From: Mariniblastus sp.
Lineage (GTDB): Bacteria; Planctomycetota; Planctomycetia; Pirellulales; Pirellulaceae
DNA: 64,000 nucleotides
Assembly (NCBI GenBank): GCA_022447555.1
Contig: JAKVBF010000002.1
Span: 472,568-536,567 of the forward strand
Direction of reading: 5' to 3'
In this document: positions 17,432-25,630 of the stretch, piece by piece
How positions within the stretch are numbered: position 1 is the stretch's first letter
Layout: the number at the start of each line of letters is the position of its first letter
Notes under the pieces: generated by a model
Seen by the model: only the letters and a program-made list of their open reading frames with translations
What the model was told of the DNA's origin: nothing
The model's database searches: none
Position numbers and translations under genes: made by a program

Positions 17432-17815
17432 CTATGAACGATCTACTGTCAAGGGCGATGCGGCGACAACCTCAACTAAAACACTGGTCGCTTTCGTGGC
17501 AGGTTGGCTCAACACAATCTCTGCCCGCAACCCGTAAACCTTACAGTCTGTCAAACGGATTCGGACCTGCTCGAGGTCAAGAGCCATGGTTTCGACTTCA
17601 GGAACACTGGGCATCGCCGGCTGGATCATCACATGCAACGTATATCGCTGTTGCCCGGGTTCAAACTTACACCGAAAATAGCCGGCCAGTGTGTCGAAAC
17701 CGTCCTGCTCCGCTCGATTGATTTGCTGAATGAATCCCGGGGCTTTTAAGGCTGAAACGCCTTCCAAATCGTCGGTCCCAAGAGTCAAACCATTGTTTAC
17801 TGATTGCACGTTCAT
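17432..17815 (-). CDS. hypothetical protein cotranscribed with UDP-sugar pyrophosphorylase
   Basis: 127 residues with no recognised domain, signal peptide or membrane segment. The pattern looks like a compact alpha/beta domain: an N-terminal half with DLEGVSALKAPGFIQQI and a beta-rich C-terminal half (RYTLHVMIQP, DCKVYGLRAEIVL). It lies 11 bases upstream of the uridylyltransferase gene and after the metK terminator, so it opens a two-gene operon. Function unknown. Confidence 0.7.
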   Translation of the reverse strand: MNVQSVNNGLTLGTDDLEGVSALKAPGFIQQINRAEQDGFDTLAGYFRCKFEPGQQRYTLHVMIQPAMPSVPEVETMALDLEQVRIRLTDCKVYGLRAEIVLSQPATKATSVLVEVVAASPLTVDRS

Positions 17816-17834
17816 AGGTTCATCTATCAGAAAT

Positions 17835-17863
17835 AAAAAAGAGCGGTGATTCTCACCGCTCTT
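17835..17863 (-). terminator. rho-independent terminator after metK
   Basis: On the minus strand AAGAGCGGTGA and TCACCGCTCTT form a perfect 11-bp stem around a 3-base loop, followed by TTTTTTATTT. It lies about 40 bases after the metK stop. Confidence 0.95.
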
Positions 17864-17902
17864 AAGATAGATAATTCGGCCAAGTCAAAAAATGGCAGTT
17901 TA

Positions 17903-19063
17903 TCAGGCAGACGCCATACTGGCCGCTTTTTCCTGAAGTTTGACCGCCGCCTCAGTGTTTTCCCATGTGAATTCCGGCTCACTACGTCCAAAGTGCCCGC
18001 CGGCAGCCGTGTTACGAAAAATGGGTCTTCTCAGATCTAGGTATTCGATAATGCCTTGGGTGGAAAGGGGAAACACTTCTCGCACCATCTCACAGATGGC
18101 TTCATCAGCGATGGTGCCGGTCCCTTGGGTATCTACATTAATGCTTACCGGATCTGCAACGCCGATCGCGTATGCCAACTGAACCTCGCATCGCTTGGCA
18201 AGTCCCGCAGCAACAATGTTCTTGGCAACGTGACGAGCCATGTAGGCAGCGCTTCGATCTACCTTCGTTGAATCTTTTCCGCTGAATGCACCACCACCAT
18301 GCCGTCCCCAACCACCGTACGTATCGACGATGATCTTTCGCCCGGTCAAACCACAATCACCGTGAGGTCCACCAATCACAAAATTGCCGGTTGGATTGAT
18401 GTGATACGTCACATCACCCTTGTTAAGTTCGCTTGGAAGTAGAGGGTCAACGATCTCTTGTTGGATGAACCTTTTGATCTCTTCGTTTGAGACCTCAGGG
18501 CTATGCTGAGTTGAAACCACGACGGTATCGATCCGAACCGGGGTAAAACCATCATACTCGACAGTCACTTGACTTTTACTGTCAGGTCGCAACCAACTCA
18601 CTTCGCCATCGAATCGCGATTTGTTCAAACGAGCAAGAATCTTATGTGAAAGGGCAATGGGTAGCGGCATCAACTCTTCAGTATCATCACAAGCAAACCC
18701 AAACATCAAGCCTTGGTCGCCAGCGCCATCGGCATCGACGCCCATTGCTATATCGGGACTCTGTTGGTCAAGCTGAACCATCACCTGACAGGTATCGGCT
18801 CCGATTCCAATCTCATCCGAGGTGTATCCCACTTCTCGAATCACATCGCGAACAATTTTTTCAATGTCAACATCTGCTTTGGAAGTGATCTCACCCGCAA
18901 CAACGGCTAAACCTGTCGTTACCATGGTTTCGCAAGCGACACGGCTCGCGGGGTCTTGGGCCAGCATCGCATCCAAGACGGCATCAGAAATCTGGTCCGC
19001 CAATTTATCGGGGTGACCCATGCTGACAGATTCACTGGTAAAAAGGTACTTTTCTGAGGACAC
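17903..19063 (-). CDS. metK: S-adenosylmethionine synthetase
   Basis: 386 residues. It makes S-adenosylmethionine from ATP and methionine in the cytoplasm. Seen: [43 protein letters not shown] (catalytic loop), and [18 protein letters not shown] (phosphate-binding P-loop). The start is assigned to GTG 19063, because AAAGGGAGC lies nine bases before it and [13 protein letters not shown] then matches the family N-terminus; the frame opens at a TTG at 19096. It is transcribed alone and closed by the terminator at 17835-17863. I saw no recognisable SAM riboswitch upstream. Confidence 0.96.
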   Translation of the reverse strand: MSSEKYLFTSESVSMGHPDKLADQISDAVLDAMLAQDPASRVACETMVTTGLAVVAGEITSKADVDIEKIVRDVIREVGYTSDEIGIGADTCQVMVQLDQQSPDIAMGVDADGAGDQGLMFGFACDDTEELMPLPIALSHKILARLNKSRFDGEVSWLRPDSKSQVTVEYDGFTPVRIDTVVVSTQHSPEVSNEEIKRFIQQEIVDPLLPSELNKGDVTYHINPTGNFVIGGPHGDCGLTGRKIIVDTYGGWGRHGGGAFSGKDSTKVDRSAAYMARHVAKNIVAAGLAKRCEVQLAYAIGVADPVSINVDTQGTGTIADEAICEMVREVFPLSTQGIIEYLDLRRPIFRNTAAGGHFGRSEPEFTWENTEAAVKLQEKAASMASA

Positions 19064-19291
19064 TAGGCGCTCCCTTTGCGTTGTTCCAACGACCAATCCT
19101 ATTTATCGTTGTTGCGAATAAATACAGGGGTTTATGTGCAAGCAAGACACGCAGTAACAATGCGTAATTACCCTATCTTGGCAAGCCAGCAGATGCTTTC
19201 GAGCCCATATTCTAAACCAGAGACCCGAAAAGGCTCAACCACTAATTAAGGGCTATTTGGATTCCCACTTACCTAAATCCAGAAGTTTTCA

Positions 19292-19309
19292 GTCACGCAG
19301 CTGCGTGAC
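19292..19309. repeat. 18-bp perfect palindrome at the 3' end of waaA
   Basis: GTCACGCAGCTGCGTGAC is self-complementary over 18 bases and covers the last codons and stop of waaA. No T-tract follows on either strand, so it is not a standard terminator; it could be a protein site, an RNA-stabilising hairpin, or chance from the RHAAA codons. Confidence 0.6.
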
Positions 19310-20690
19310 GATTGGCATCCCGTGGCAAATCCGTCGATTTTTCGCTACTAAGAATTTCCTCCAACATTGATACCGTTCGCGCAACAGCCCCACGCTGGCG
19401 AATCACCAACTGCTGGCCACGCAGTCCCATCTGGTGGGCCAACTGCGGCTTTGAAATGGCCGATCGGACAAAATCGAATAAGTCGTTCTCCGAGCAGACA
19501 ACTTGAGCTGCGTGTTGATCCAGTAACATCTGAACCACGTCTCTAAAATTTTGAGTTTGCGGCCCGAAACAGACCGGAACACCATAAGCGGCCGGTTCAA
19601 TCATATTTTGCCCACCCCGTTTTCCCATCGAACCGCCGACATAAGCAACATTCGCTAACCCCCACCACGCCGACAATTCGCCGATCACATCCACCACTAA
19701 CACATCTGCAGTCGCAAAGACATCCTGATTTCCATGCTCCCCCAATTCAGATCGCAACTGGACGTTCAGCCCTCGATCCGCGAGCATCTTTTTCAGTTTT
19801 TGAGATCGATGGATATGGCGAGGTACCAGAACCAAACGAACCTCGTATCCGGATTCCCGAGCTCGAGACAAGACTTCTGCTGCCATTAAGTCTTCCTCGA
19901 CTTGGGTACTACCCGCGAGAAAAATGAAGTCATCCCGCTGAATCCCAATTCGTTCCCGCAACTGCTGAGTCTGAAGATTCTCAGGATTGATATTGGCCCC
20001 GTCAAATTTAACGCTTCCGGTAACCTGAAGCGTTTGCCGATCAATTCCTAACGCCTCCATCCGATGGGCGTATTCTTCATTCTGGACCCCTAAAGACGTC
20101 ATGCGGCGGAGCAGAGGAGACCAGAACCATTTGAACCGTAAGTAGTGCTCAAAGCTGCGAGCGCTAATCCGGCCATTGACTAAGGCAACGGGGACCCCAC
20201 AGCTGCGAGAAACGGAAATCAGATTCGGCCACAACTCTAATTCAGCCAAGACCAATAGCGAGGGACGGATCTTGCGAATGACATTCCGAATCGCCCAAGT
20301 AAAGTCGAACGGGCAAAAAAAGACTCGGTCGTTTGGATACAATTGCCGGGCCAAATCATAACCGGTTTCAGTCGTTGTTGAGATCGCAAACTCACAACCT
20401 GAAATCCTATTTGAAAGTTGGTCCATGATCGGGCGCAGCAGATTCACTTCACCCACACTGACCGCATGCAACCAAATGCAAGGCGCATCACTGGTACGTG
20501 AAGGCACTTTCCCTGTCAACTTGACCCACCAACCCCGCCGGTTCTTTTGCTGGAAGACGGCGCGATAAAGCAGCCACGGAGACAGACACGTCAACATCGC
20601 TACATAGACGAGATTCAGCAGGTATCTCAAACGGGAGTCCTTCCCCAATTCCGTTTCGTTTCGAATCAGGCACGCTTTCGCATACAACAA
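19293..20690 (-). CDS. waaA: 3-deoxy-D-manno-octulosonic acid (KDO) transferase
   Basis: 465 residues of glycosyltransferase family 30. It adds KDO to the lipid A precursor at the inner membrane, so it implies lipopolysaccharide. Seen: an N-terminal membrane segment (LLNLVYVAMLTCLSPWLLYRAVF), IWLHAVSVGEVNLLRP with the catalytic Glu, LAELELWPNLI, VTGSVKFD, LVPRHIHRS and GGSMGKRGGQNMIEPAAYG, which are standard WaaA blocks. The ATG start overlaps the secA end by 25 bases; a TTG at 20648 just after the secA stop is an alternative start. Probably cotranscribed with secA. Confidence 0.93.
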   Translation of the reverse strand: MLYAKACLIRNETELGKDSRLRYLLNLVYVAMLTCLSPWLLYRAVFQQKNRRGWWVKLTGKVPSRTSDAPCIWLHAVSVGEVNLLRPIMDQLSNRISGCEFAISTTTETGYDLARQLYPNDRVFFCPFDFTWAIRNVIRKIRPSLLVLAELELWPNLISVSRSCGVPVALVNGRISARSFEHYLRFKWFWSPLLRRMTSLGVQNEEYAHRMEALGIDRQTLQVTGSVKFDGANINPENLQTQQLRERIGIQRDDFIFLAGSTQVEEDLMAAEVLSRARESGYEVRLVLVPRHIHRSQKLKKMLADRGLNVQLRSELGEHGNQDVFATADVLVVDVIGELSAWWGLANVAYVGGSMGKRGGQNMIEPAAYGVPVCFGPQTQNFRDVVQMLLDQHAAQVVCSENDLFDFVRSAISKPQLAHQMGLRGQQLVIRQRGAVARTVSMLEEILSSEKSTDLPRDANRHAAA

Positions 20691-23600
20691 GCTTTGTACT
20701 TCTTACCACTTCCACAAGGACAGGGCTCGTTCCTGCCAACACGAGTGTCCCGGTTACGAATTGTCTCAACTTTACTTTTTCCCTGCTCGCCACTGGCCGC
20801 CGCATTCTGTTCCTTGGCAAACTCGCTGGGCGCCGAATCACTCGTCGAAAAATCGTCATGCCGAGCACTTGTCTCTACCAGTGTGTTACTAACGAAGTCT
20901 TCGTTCAATTGCTCCATTCGGAAAATCAAATCGGTCACACGCTCGCCAATACTACGCCACAAGCCTTCAAATAAACGCATCCCTTCGCGCTTGTACTCTA
21001 CCTTTGGATCCAGTTGGGCCATCCCTCTTTGACCGACGGCGCTGCGCAAGTAATCCATCGCGAGCAAATGGTCTTTCCACGCTGAATCTACGATTTCTAA
21101 GAGAACGATACGCTCCATTCGTCGCATTTCCGGGTGGTAATGATCTTCGACGACGGCTTCCAAACGCTGCTGCAAATCTTCCCGTTCTAAATCCTCGAGA
21201 TCTTTTACCGATAGATCGTATCCCAAAGTTTCCTTGTACCATCCAATCAATGAATCGGCCGCATCAGAACCACTTATCACGGGCACTTCACCCTTATCAT
21301 CCAAAGCATTGACTTTGGCCTGCACTTCTCCAATCAGATCTTGAGCCATCTGCTGATGCTCGCGACTTTTCTCTAACAAGTAGCTCCGCATCTCATCCCG
21401 CTGCTTGTTCTTAAGATCCTCCACCTCAAGTTCTTTTTCAAATCGACGACTAGCCCATTTAACCAAGCCCTCACGATCGATCCGGGTACTTCCTGGTTGA
21501 ACAAATTGATAAAGCCCCGCCATGACGGGATATTCAGCCTCTTTATCCTCGTAGGTGGCCACTGCTCGATTGACAACTAATTCGACAATGTCATCGTTAG
21601 AATCCAGGGACTTCACTTGATCCAAATCAATATCTATCCCGAACTTGGCTTTCACCCACTTTAAAGCCGTCTTGGCACCAAAATCCATATCGAGCATGGG
21701 TGCGCCTTCGACGAGATCGATCTTCTGAATCGCCGCGCGGCAGCGGTCGATCAACATCTCGTCGACGCGATCACGTCCTGATTTTTTAAGATCTCGATCT
21801 CGAACACTCAATTCCCATCGAATATTGGCAAATTTTGCGAGTGCCTCCCAATTCCATTCCCGCTCATCTTCCGTTATCGGCAGGTTTTCCTCTATGGAGC
21901 CGAGAATCTCTGTCTCTGCCAAACGCTCAGCTTCATCTCGAGCGACCTGATAGGCTTCTTCCGCAGAAAGGTTTCGGAAATTCTTAGGGTCCAGCGAAAC
22001 GGACAATCGGTTTCCAGCGAAATTGGAAAACGACTCAGTCCCAAAATCACGCGCCAAAACCGTCGTGAGATTGGCCTCGGTTTGCTCTCGAATCATATCC
22101 AGAACAATATCCCGACAACTGACCCCATCCAAAATGTTTTGTCGGAAACGATAAACTCGCTTTCGCTGTTCATCCATCACCTCGTCGTATTCAAGAAGGC
22201 TCTTCCTTATTTCAAAGTTATACTCTTCTCGTTTTTTCTGAGCGCCATTAATGCGCCTCGAAACCATACTACTCTCGATTGGCACCTCATCCTTGAAACC
22301 GCCAAATTCAAGGACTCTTCGCACGTAAGGGCCTGCAAAGATCCGCATCAAGTCGTCATCGAGGCTGAGATAGAACCGGCTACTTCCTGGATCACCCTGA
22401 CGACCACAACGGCCACGCAGCTGTAAGTCGATGCGACGAGCGTCATGACGTTCCGTCCCAATCACATGAAGCCCACCATGCGCTTTGACTTTTTCGCCTT
22501 CAACGGACATTTGATGTTCTTCATCGATTTCTGCAACCAACGCATCCCATTCATCGGATGGAACATCTAATCGAGTCGGATATTTATCCTGCAAGCGAGC
22601 CCAAGCCAAGGTTTCAGGATTCCCGCCGATCACAATGTCAGTGCCTCGACCTGCCATATTGGTCGCGATCGTCACGGCCCCAGCGCGTCCGGCCTGAGCG
22701 ACAATTTCAGCTTCTCGCTTATGGTTTTTGGCATTTAAGACTTCGTGTTTAATTCCACGACGATTCAAAAGGCCGGACAGCAATTCACTTTTTTCAATCG
22801 ATACGGTACCCACTAAAACCGGTCGGCCGCGATATTGCACTTTCTCAATTTTTCCCAGATCGATGCATTCCTCGGTACCATCCTTTTTAGATGCGATCAC
22901 CACCGATTTTTCATTCTCCGACTTAATGTTACCAACAAGGTGTTCGCCTGATTTCAGAAAGAGCGTGTCCCACTTGTGGGTATTTTCAATATCCTCAGCA
23001 ACAGCATGCCATTTGTACTTCTCGGCGCTAAAAATGGTGTCGGGAAATTCGAGCCGCTGCATTTTCCGATTTGTTGGAATCGCAATAACATCCAGCTCGT
23101 AAATCTTCCAGAATTCCGAGGCCTCTGTCATGGCCGTACCGGTCATTCCGCAGATCTTATCGTACAACTTAAAGTAGTTCTGCAGCGTGATCGTCGCCAA
23201 CGTCTGCGTCTCCTCTTTAATCTTGACGCCCTCTTTGGCCTCCACCGCTTGATGGAGTCCATCGCTCCATTGACGCCCTTCCATCAAACGTCCGGTGAAC
23301 TCATCAACAATGACAATAGCGCCATCTTTAACAACGTAATTGACGTCCTTTTTGTAAAGATTGTGAGCCTTCAAAGCATTGTCGATCATGTGCGGCCAAT
23401 CCATATTACCCGCAGTATAAAAACTCTCTACGCCAGCCTCTTTCTCCGCGTGCCTTACACCGTCATCAGTCAGCGTGGCCGTATGGTCTTTTTCATTGAC
23501 TGCAAAGTGAACATCCTTGGTCAAGCCTCGGGCGATTTTGTCGGCTTCGGCGTAACGAGCAATATCCGAGTGAGCCGGTCCCGAAATAATCAATGGAGTA

Positions 23601-24346
23601 CGGGCTTCATCAATTAGAATGTTATCCACTTCGTCAATGATCGCAAACGCCAGCCTTCCTTGCGCTTGCTGCAAACGCTTTGGAAATCGGGCATCATCCC
23701 GGGACGCCGGCCGCATGTTATCTCGCAAGTAGTCAAACCCGAATTCGTTATTCGTTCCGTAAGTGATATCGCACGCGTAAGCTACCTGCCGTTCACTGGG
23801 AGGCATGTTGCTTTGAATCGCACCCACCGTAAGACCGAGACCCATGTAGAGGGGTCCCATCCACTCCATGTCTCGCCGAGCCAAGTAATCATTAACAGTG
23901 ATAACATGAACTCCGCGACTCTCTAACGCATTTAGATATGCAGGCAGCGTGGCAACCAGCGTCTTACCTTCACCCGTCACCATCTCAGCAACAGAGCCGT
24001 CATGTAAAACCATCCCACCAATTAACTGCACATCGTAATGACGCATACCCAGGAAACGCTTTCCTCCCTCGCGGCACACAGCGAACGCCTCAATGAGAAT
24101 ATCATCCGTCGTTTCACCATTGCGCAATCTCTGCCGAAAAAGCTCTGTTTGTTCGCGCAGTTCCTCTTCGGTCATTTTTTCAAAACGCGGCTCCAGCGCG
24201 GTGATCGCATCCACCCTGCCCTGCAGTCGTTTGACGAAACGAGCATTAGACGAACCAAAAAGATTCGTAATCGTTCTCTCAAATCCGCTGATCAAACCGC
24301 CAAAAAACAGCGTTAGCGAATCCCAAATTCTTTCCAGCAATTCCAT
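20666..24346 (-). CDS. secA: preprotein translocase subunit SecA, enlarged
   Basis: 1226 residues, against roughly 800-950 in most bacteria. It is the ATPase that drives proteins through SecYEG. Walker A is MVTGEGKTL (122-130), Walker B is AIIDEVDNILIDEART (235-250), and motifs GMTGTA, ATNMAGRGTDI, LRGRCGRQGDPG and DSAWKDHLLAMDYLR follow. The C-terminus ends with the zinc motif CPCGSGKKYKACC. About 50 extra residues (455-506) are inserted in NBD2 before GRPVLVGTVSIEKSE, and the scaffold/wing region is also extended (about residues 800-1050). It is the first gene before waaA. Confidence 0.97.
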   Translation of the reverse strand: MELLERIWDSLTLFFGGLISGFERTITNLFGSSNARFVKRLQGRVDAITALEPRFEKMTEEELREQTELFRQRLRNGETTDDILIEAFAVCREGGKRFLGMRHYDVQLIGGMVLHDGSVAEMVTGEGKTLVATLPAYLNALESRGVHVITVNDYLARRDMEWMGPLYMGLGLTVGAIQSNMPPSERQVAYACDITYGTNNEFGFDYLRDNMRPASRDDARFPKRLQQAQGRLAFAIIDEVDNILIDEARTPLIISGPAHSDIARYAEADKIARGLTKDVHFAVNEKDHTATLTDDGVRHAEKEAGVESFYTAGNMDWPHMIDNALKAHNLYKKDVNYVVKDGAIVIVDEFTGRLMEGRQWSDGLHQAVEAKEGVKIKEETQTLATITLQNYFKLYDKICGMTGTAMTEASEFWKIYELDVIAIPTNRKMQRLEFPDTIFSAEKYKWHAVAEDIENTHKWDTLFLKSGEHLVGNIKSENEKSVVIASKKDGTEECIDLGKIEKVQYRGRPVLVGTVSIEKSELLSGLLNRRGIKHEVLNAKNHKREAEIVAQAGRAGAVTIATNMAGRGTDIVIGGNPETLAWARLQDKYPTRLDVPSDEWDALVAEIDEEHQMSVEGEKVKAHGGLHVIGTERHDARRIDLQLRGRCGRQGDPGSSRFYLSLDDDLMRIFAGPYVRRVLEFGGFKDEVPIESSMVSRRINGAQKKREEYNFEIRKSLLEYDEVMDEQRKRVYRFRQNILDGVSCRDIVLDMIREQTEANLTTVLARDFGTESFSNFAGNRLSVSLDPKNFRNLSAEEAYQVARDEAERLAETEILGSIEENLPITEDEREWNWEALAKFANIRWELSVRDRDLKKSGRDRVDEMLIDRCRAAIQKIDLVEGAPMLDMDFGAKTALKWVKAKFGIDIDLDQVKSLDSNDDIVELVVNRAVATYEDKEAEYPVMAGLYQFVQPGSTRIDREGLVKWASRRFEKELEVEDLKNKQRDEMRSYLLEKSREHQQMAQDLIGEVQAKVNALDDKGEVPVISGSDAADSLIGWYKETLGYDLSVKDLEDLEREDLQQRLEAVVEDHYHPEMRRMERIVLLEIVDSAWKDHLLAMDYLRSAVGQRGMAQLDPKVEYKREGMRLFEGLWRSIGERVTDLIFRMEQLNEDFVSNTLVETSARHDDFSTSDSAPSEFAKEQNAAASGEQGKSKVETIRNRDTRVGRNEPCPCGSGKKYKACCMRKRA

Positions 24347-24716
24347 GTTGGCTTTCTACCCGCAATTTTGTCAGTTGACGCGATCCAGCCGTGGGCAAGG
24401 CTCAAGAATCCAAAGGCCGAGAAACACTTTTTCAGCCGACAACTGCCATGACGTAAGTTCATTGGTCGTAACAGATTATATTTCTTGCAGTATAGGGTCA
24501 ACTGAGAAACAGCACGCTGAATCGGCCGTTGTCCCCGACAGTGAAAGCAAAAATCAGGCCCCTTTTTGGCAGATTCAGCTTCCTGAACCTCATCGATCGA
24601 CGCAAACGGCGTGCCGGCAGGCCTTTACGGCGGCCACTTATTTGATTCTCAACAACAGATTACACTGCCTCAGTGGGTTTCCACCGAACTTTTAAACAAC
24701 AGGAATTGTTGACTTT
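24347..24716. other. divergent promoter region of secA and the PhnP-like gene
   Basis: 370 bases between divergent genes. Frames crossing it are extensions of antisense secA frames and have no support. No hairpin terminator or clear -35/-10 pair stands out; both promoters should lie here. Confidence 0.5.
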
Positions 24717-25523
24717 GTGAAAAAACAGCCCCTCACTACCGATATTTCAGGCGAAATGGTTCTGCTTGGAACAGGCACATCCGTAGGCGTACCCGCTCTA
24801 GGATGTGGATGTGATGTTTGTCTTAGCACAGATCCACGGAATAAACGGACTCGATGCAGTGCCATATTAGGGCTGCCAGGTGGCAATTTACTAATCGATA
24901 CATCCCCAGATTTGCGATCGCAGTTATTGCGAGAAAAAGTCGGTATTGTTCACTCGGTTGCCTACACTCACGAACACACAGATCACGTCGCAGGGTTTGA
25001 CGACCTTAGGCTGTTTCAGTTTTACCTCGGTCATCCCGTCCCCATATTTTGTAACGAGGCCGTTGAACAACGTCTCAGAAGTGCGTTTGATTACGCGTTT
25101 GCGAACATCGAACCAACTCATGCGGGAGCCGTTCCAGCGGTGGATCTTCATCCGATATCGGAAGAACCATTCGAGGTGCTGGGAACCCTCGTCACTCCAA
25201 TCCCGCTCAAGCACGGTCCTCGATTTGACGTCCTTGGATTCCGCATTGGAAACGTCGCTTACTGCACCGACGTGAAAACTATTCCAGAGTCTAGCTGGCC
25301 TTTGTTACAAAACTTGGACACTTTGGTTTTGGATGCTCTTCGCCCCAGGTCTCACCCGACTCACCTGAACTTTGAAGAAGCGGTCGAGGTCGCCCAAGAA
25401 CTAAAAGCCAAGGCTACCTATTTTACGCACTGTTCCTGCGACGTGGACTATTCTTCAACCAACGCGCAACTGCCACCAGGGATTGAAGTTGGCTATGACG
25501 GACTTAGGATTCGCCTAACATAA
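24717..25523 (+). CDS. PhnP-like MBL-fold phosphodiesterase
   Basis: 268 residues of the metallo-beta-lactamase fold. LGTGTSVGVPALGCGCDVC carries a Cys cluster typical of PhnP-type proteins. YTHEHTDHVAGFDDLR is the complete HxHxDH site, LKHG and CTDVK supply later ligands, and THCSCDVDYSS closes the domain. PhnP itself hydrolyses cyclic ribose phosphates; no phosphonate genes are near, so another cyclic or phosphodiester substrate is likely. GTG start at 24717, with AGGAA about 12 bases upstream. Confidence 0.87.
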   Translation: MKKQPLTTDISGEMVLLGTGTSVGVPALGCGCDVCLSTDPRNKRTRCSAILGLPGGNLLIDTSPDLRSQLLREKVGIVHSVAYTHEHTDHVAGFDDLRLFQFYLGHPVPIFCNEAVEQRLRSAFDYAFANIEPTHAGAVPAVDLHPISEEPFEVLGTLVTPIPLKHGPRFDVLGFRIGNVAYCTDVKTIPESSWPLLQNLDTLVLDALRPRSHPTHLNFEEAVEVAQELKAKATYFTHCSCDVDYSSTNAQLPPGIEVGYDGLRIRLT

Positions 25524-25533
25524 AGAAACATGC

Positions 25534-25561
25534 AAAAAAGTGGCCGTGAAAACCACGGCCG
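25534..25561 (-). terminator. rho-independent terminator of the tail-specific protease gene
   Basis: On the minus strand GGCCGTG and CACGGCC form a 7-bp stem, extended by flanking pairs, followed by TTTTTT. It lies about 70 bases after the protease stop and only 11 bases after the convergent PhnP-like stop. Confidence 0.85.
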
Positions 25562-25630
25562 CATGCGTCATACTTTCTAAAATCACTTTAAGTGGCTTGG
25601 CGAGAACACCGCGATTACTCGGCTTGTCGA

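Noticed and set aside
22976-23617. 213-codon plus-strand frame inside secA
   Set aside because: It is antisense to conserved SecA motifs and has no start signal.
24093-24695. Plus-strand frame of 200 codons across the secA start
   Set aside because: It is antisense to secA for half of its length and has no domain or ribosome-binding site.
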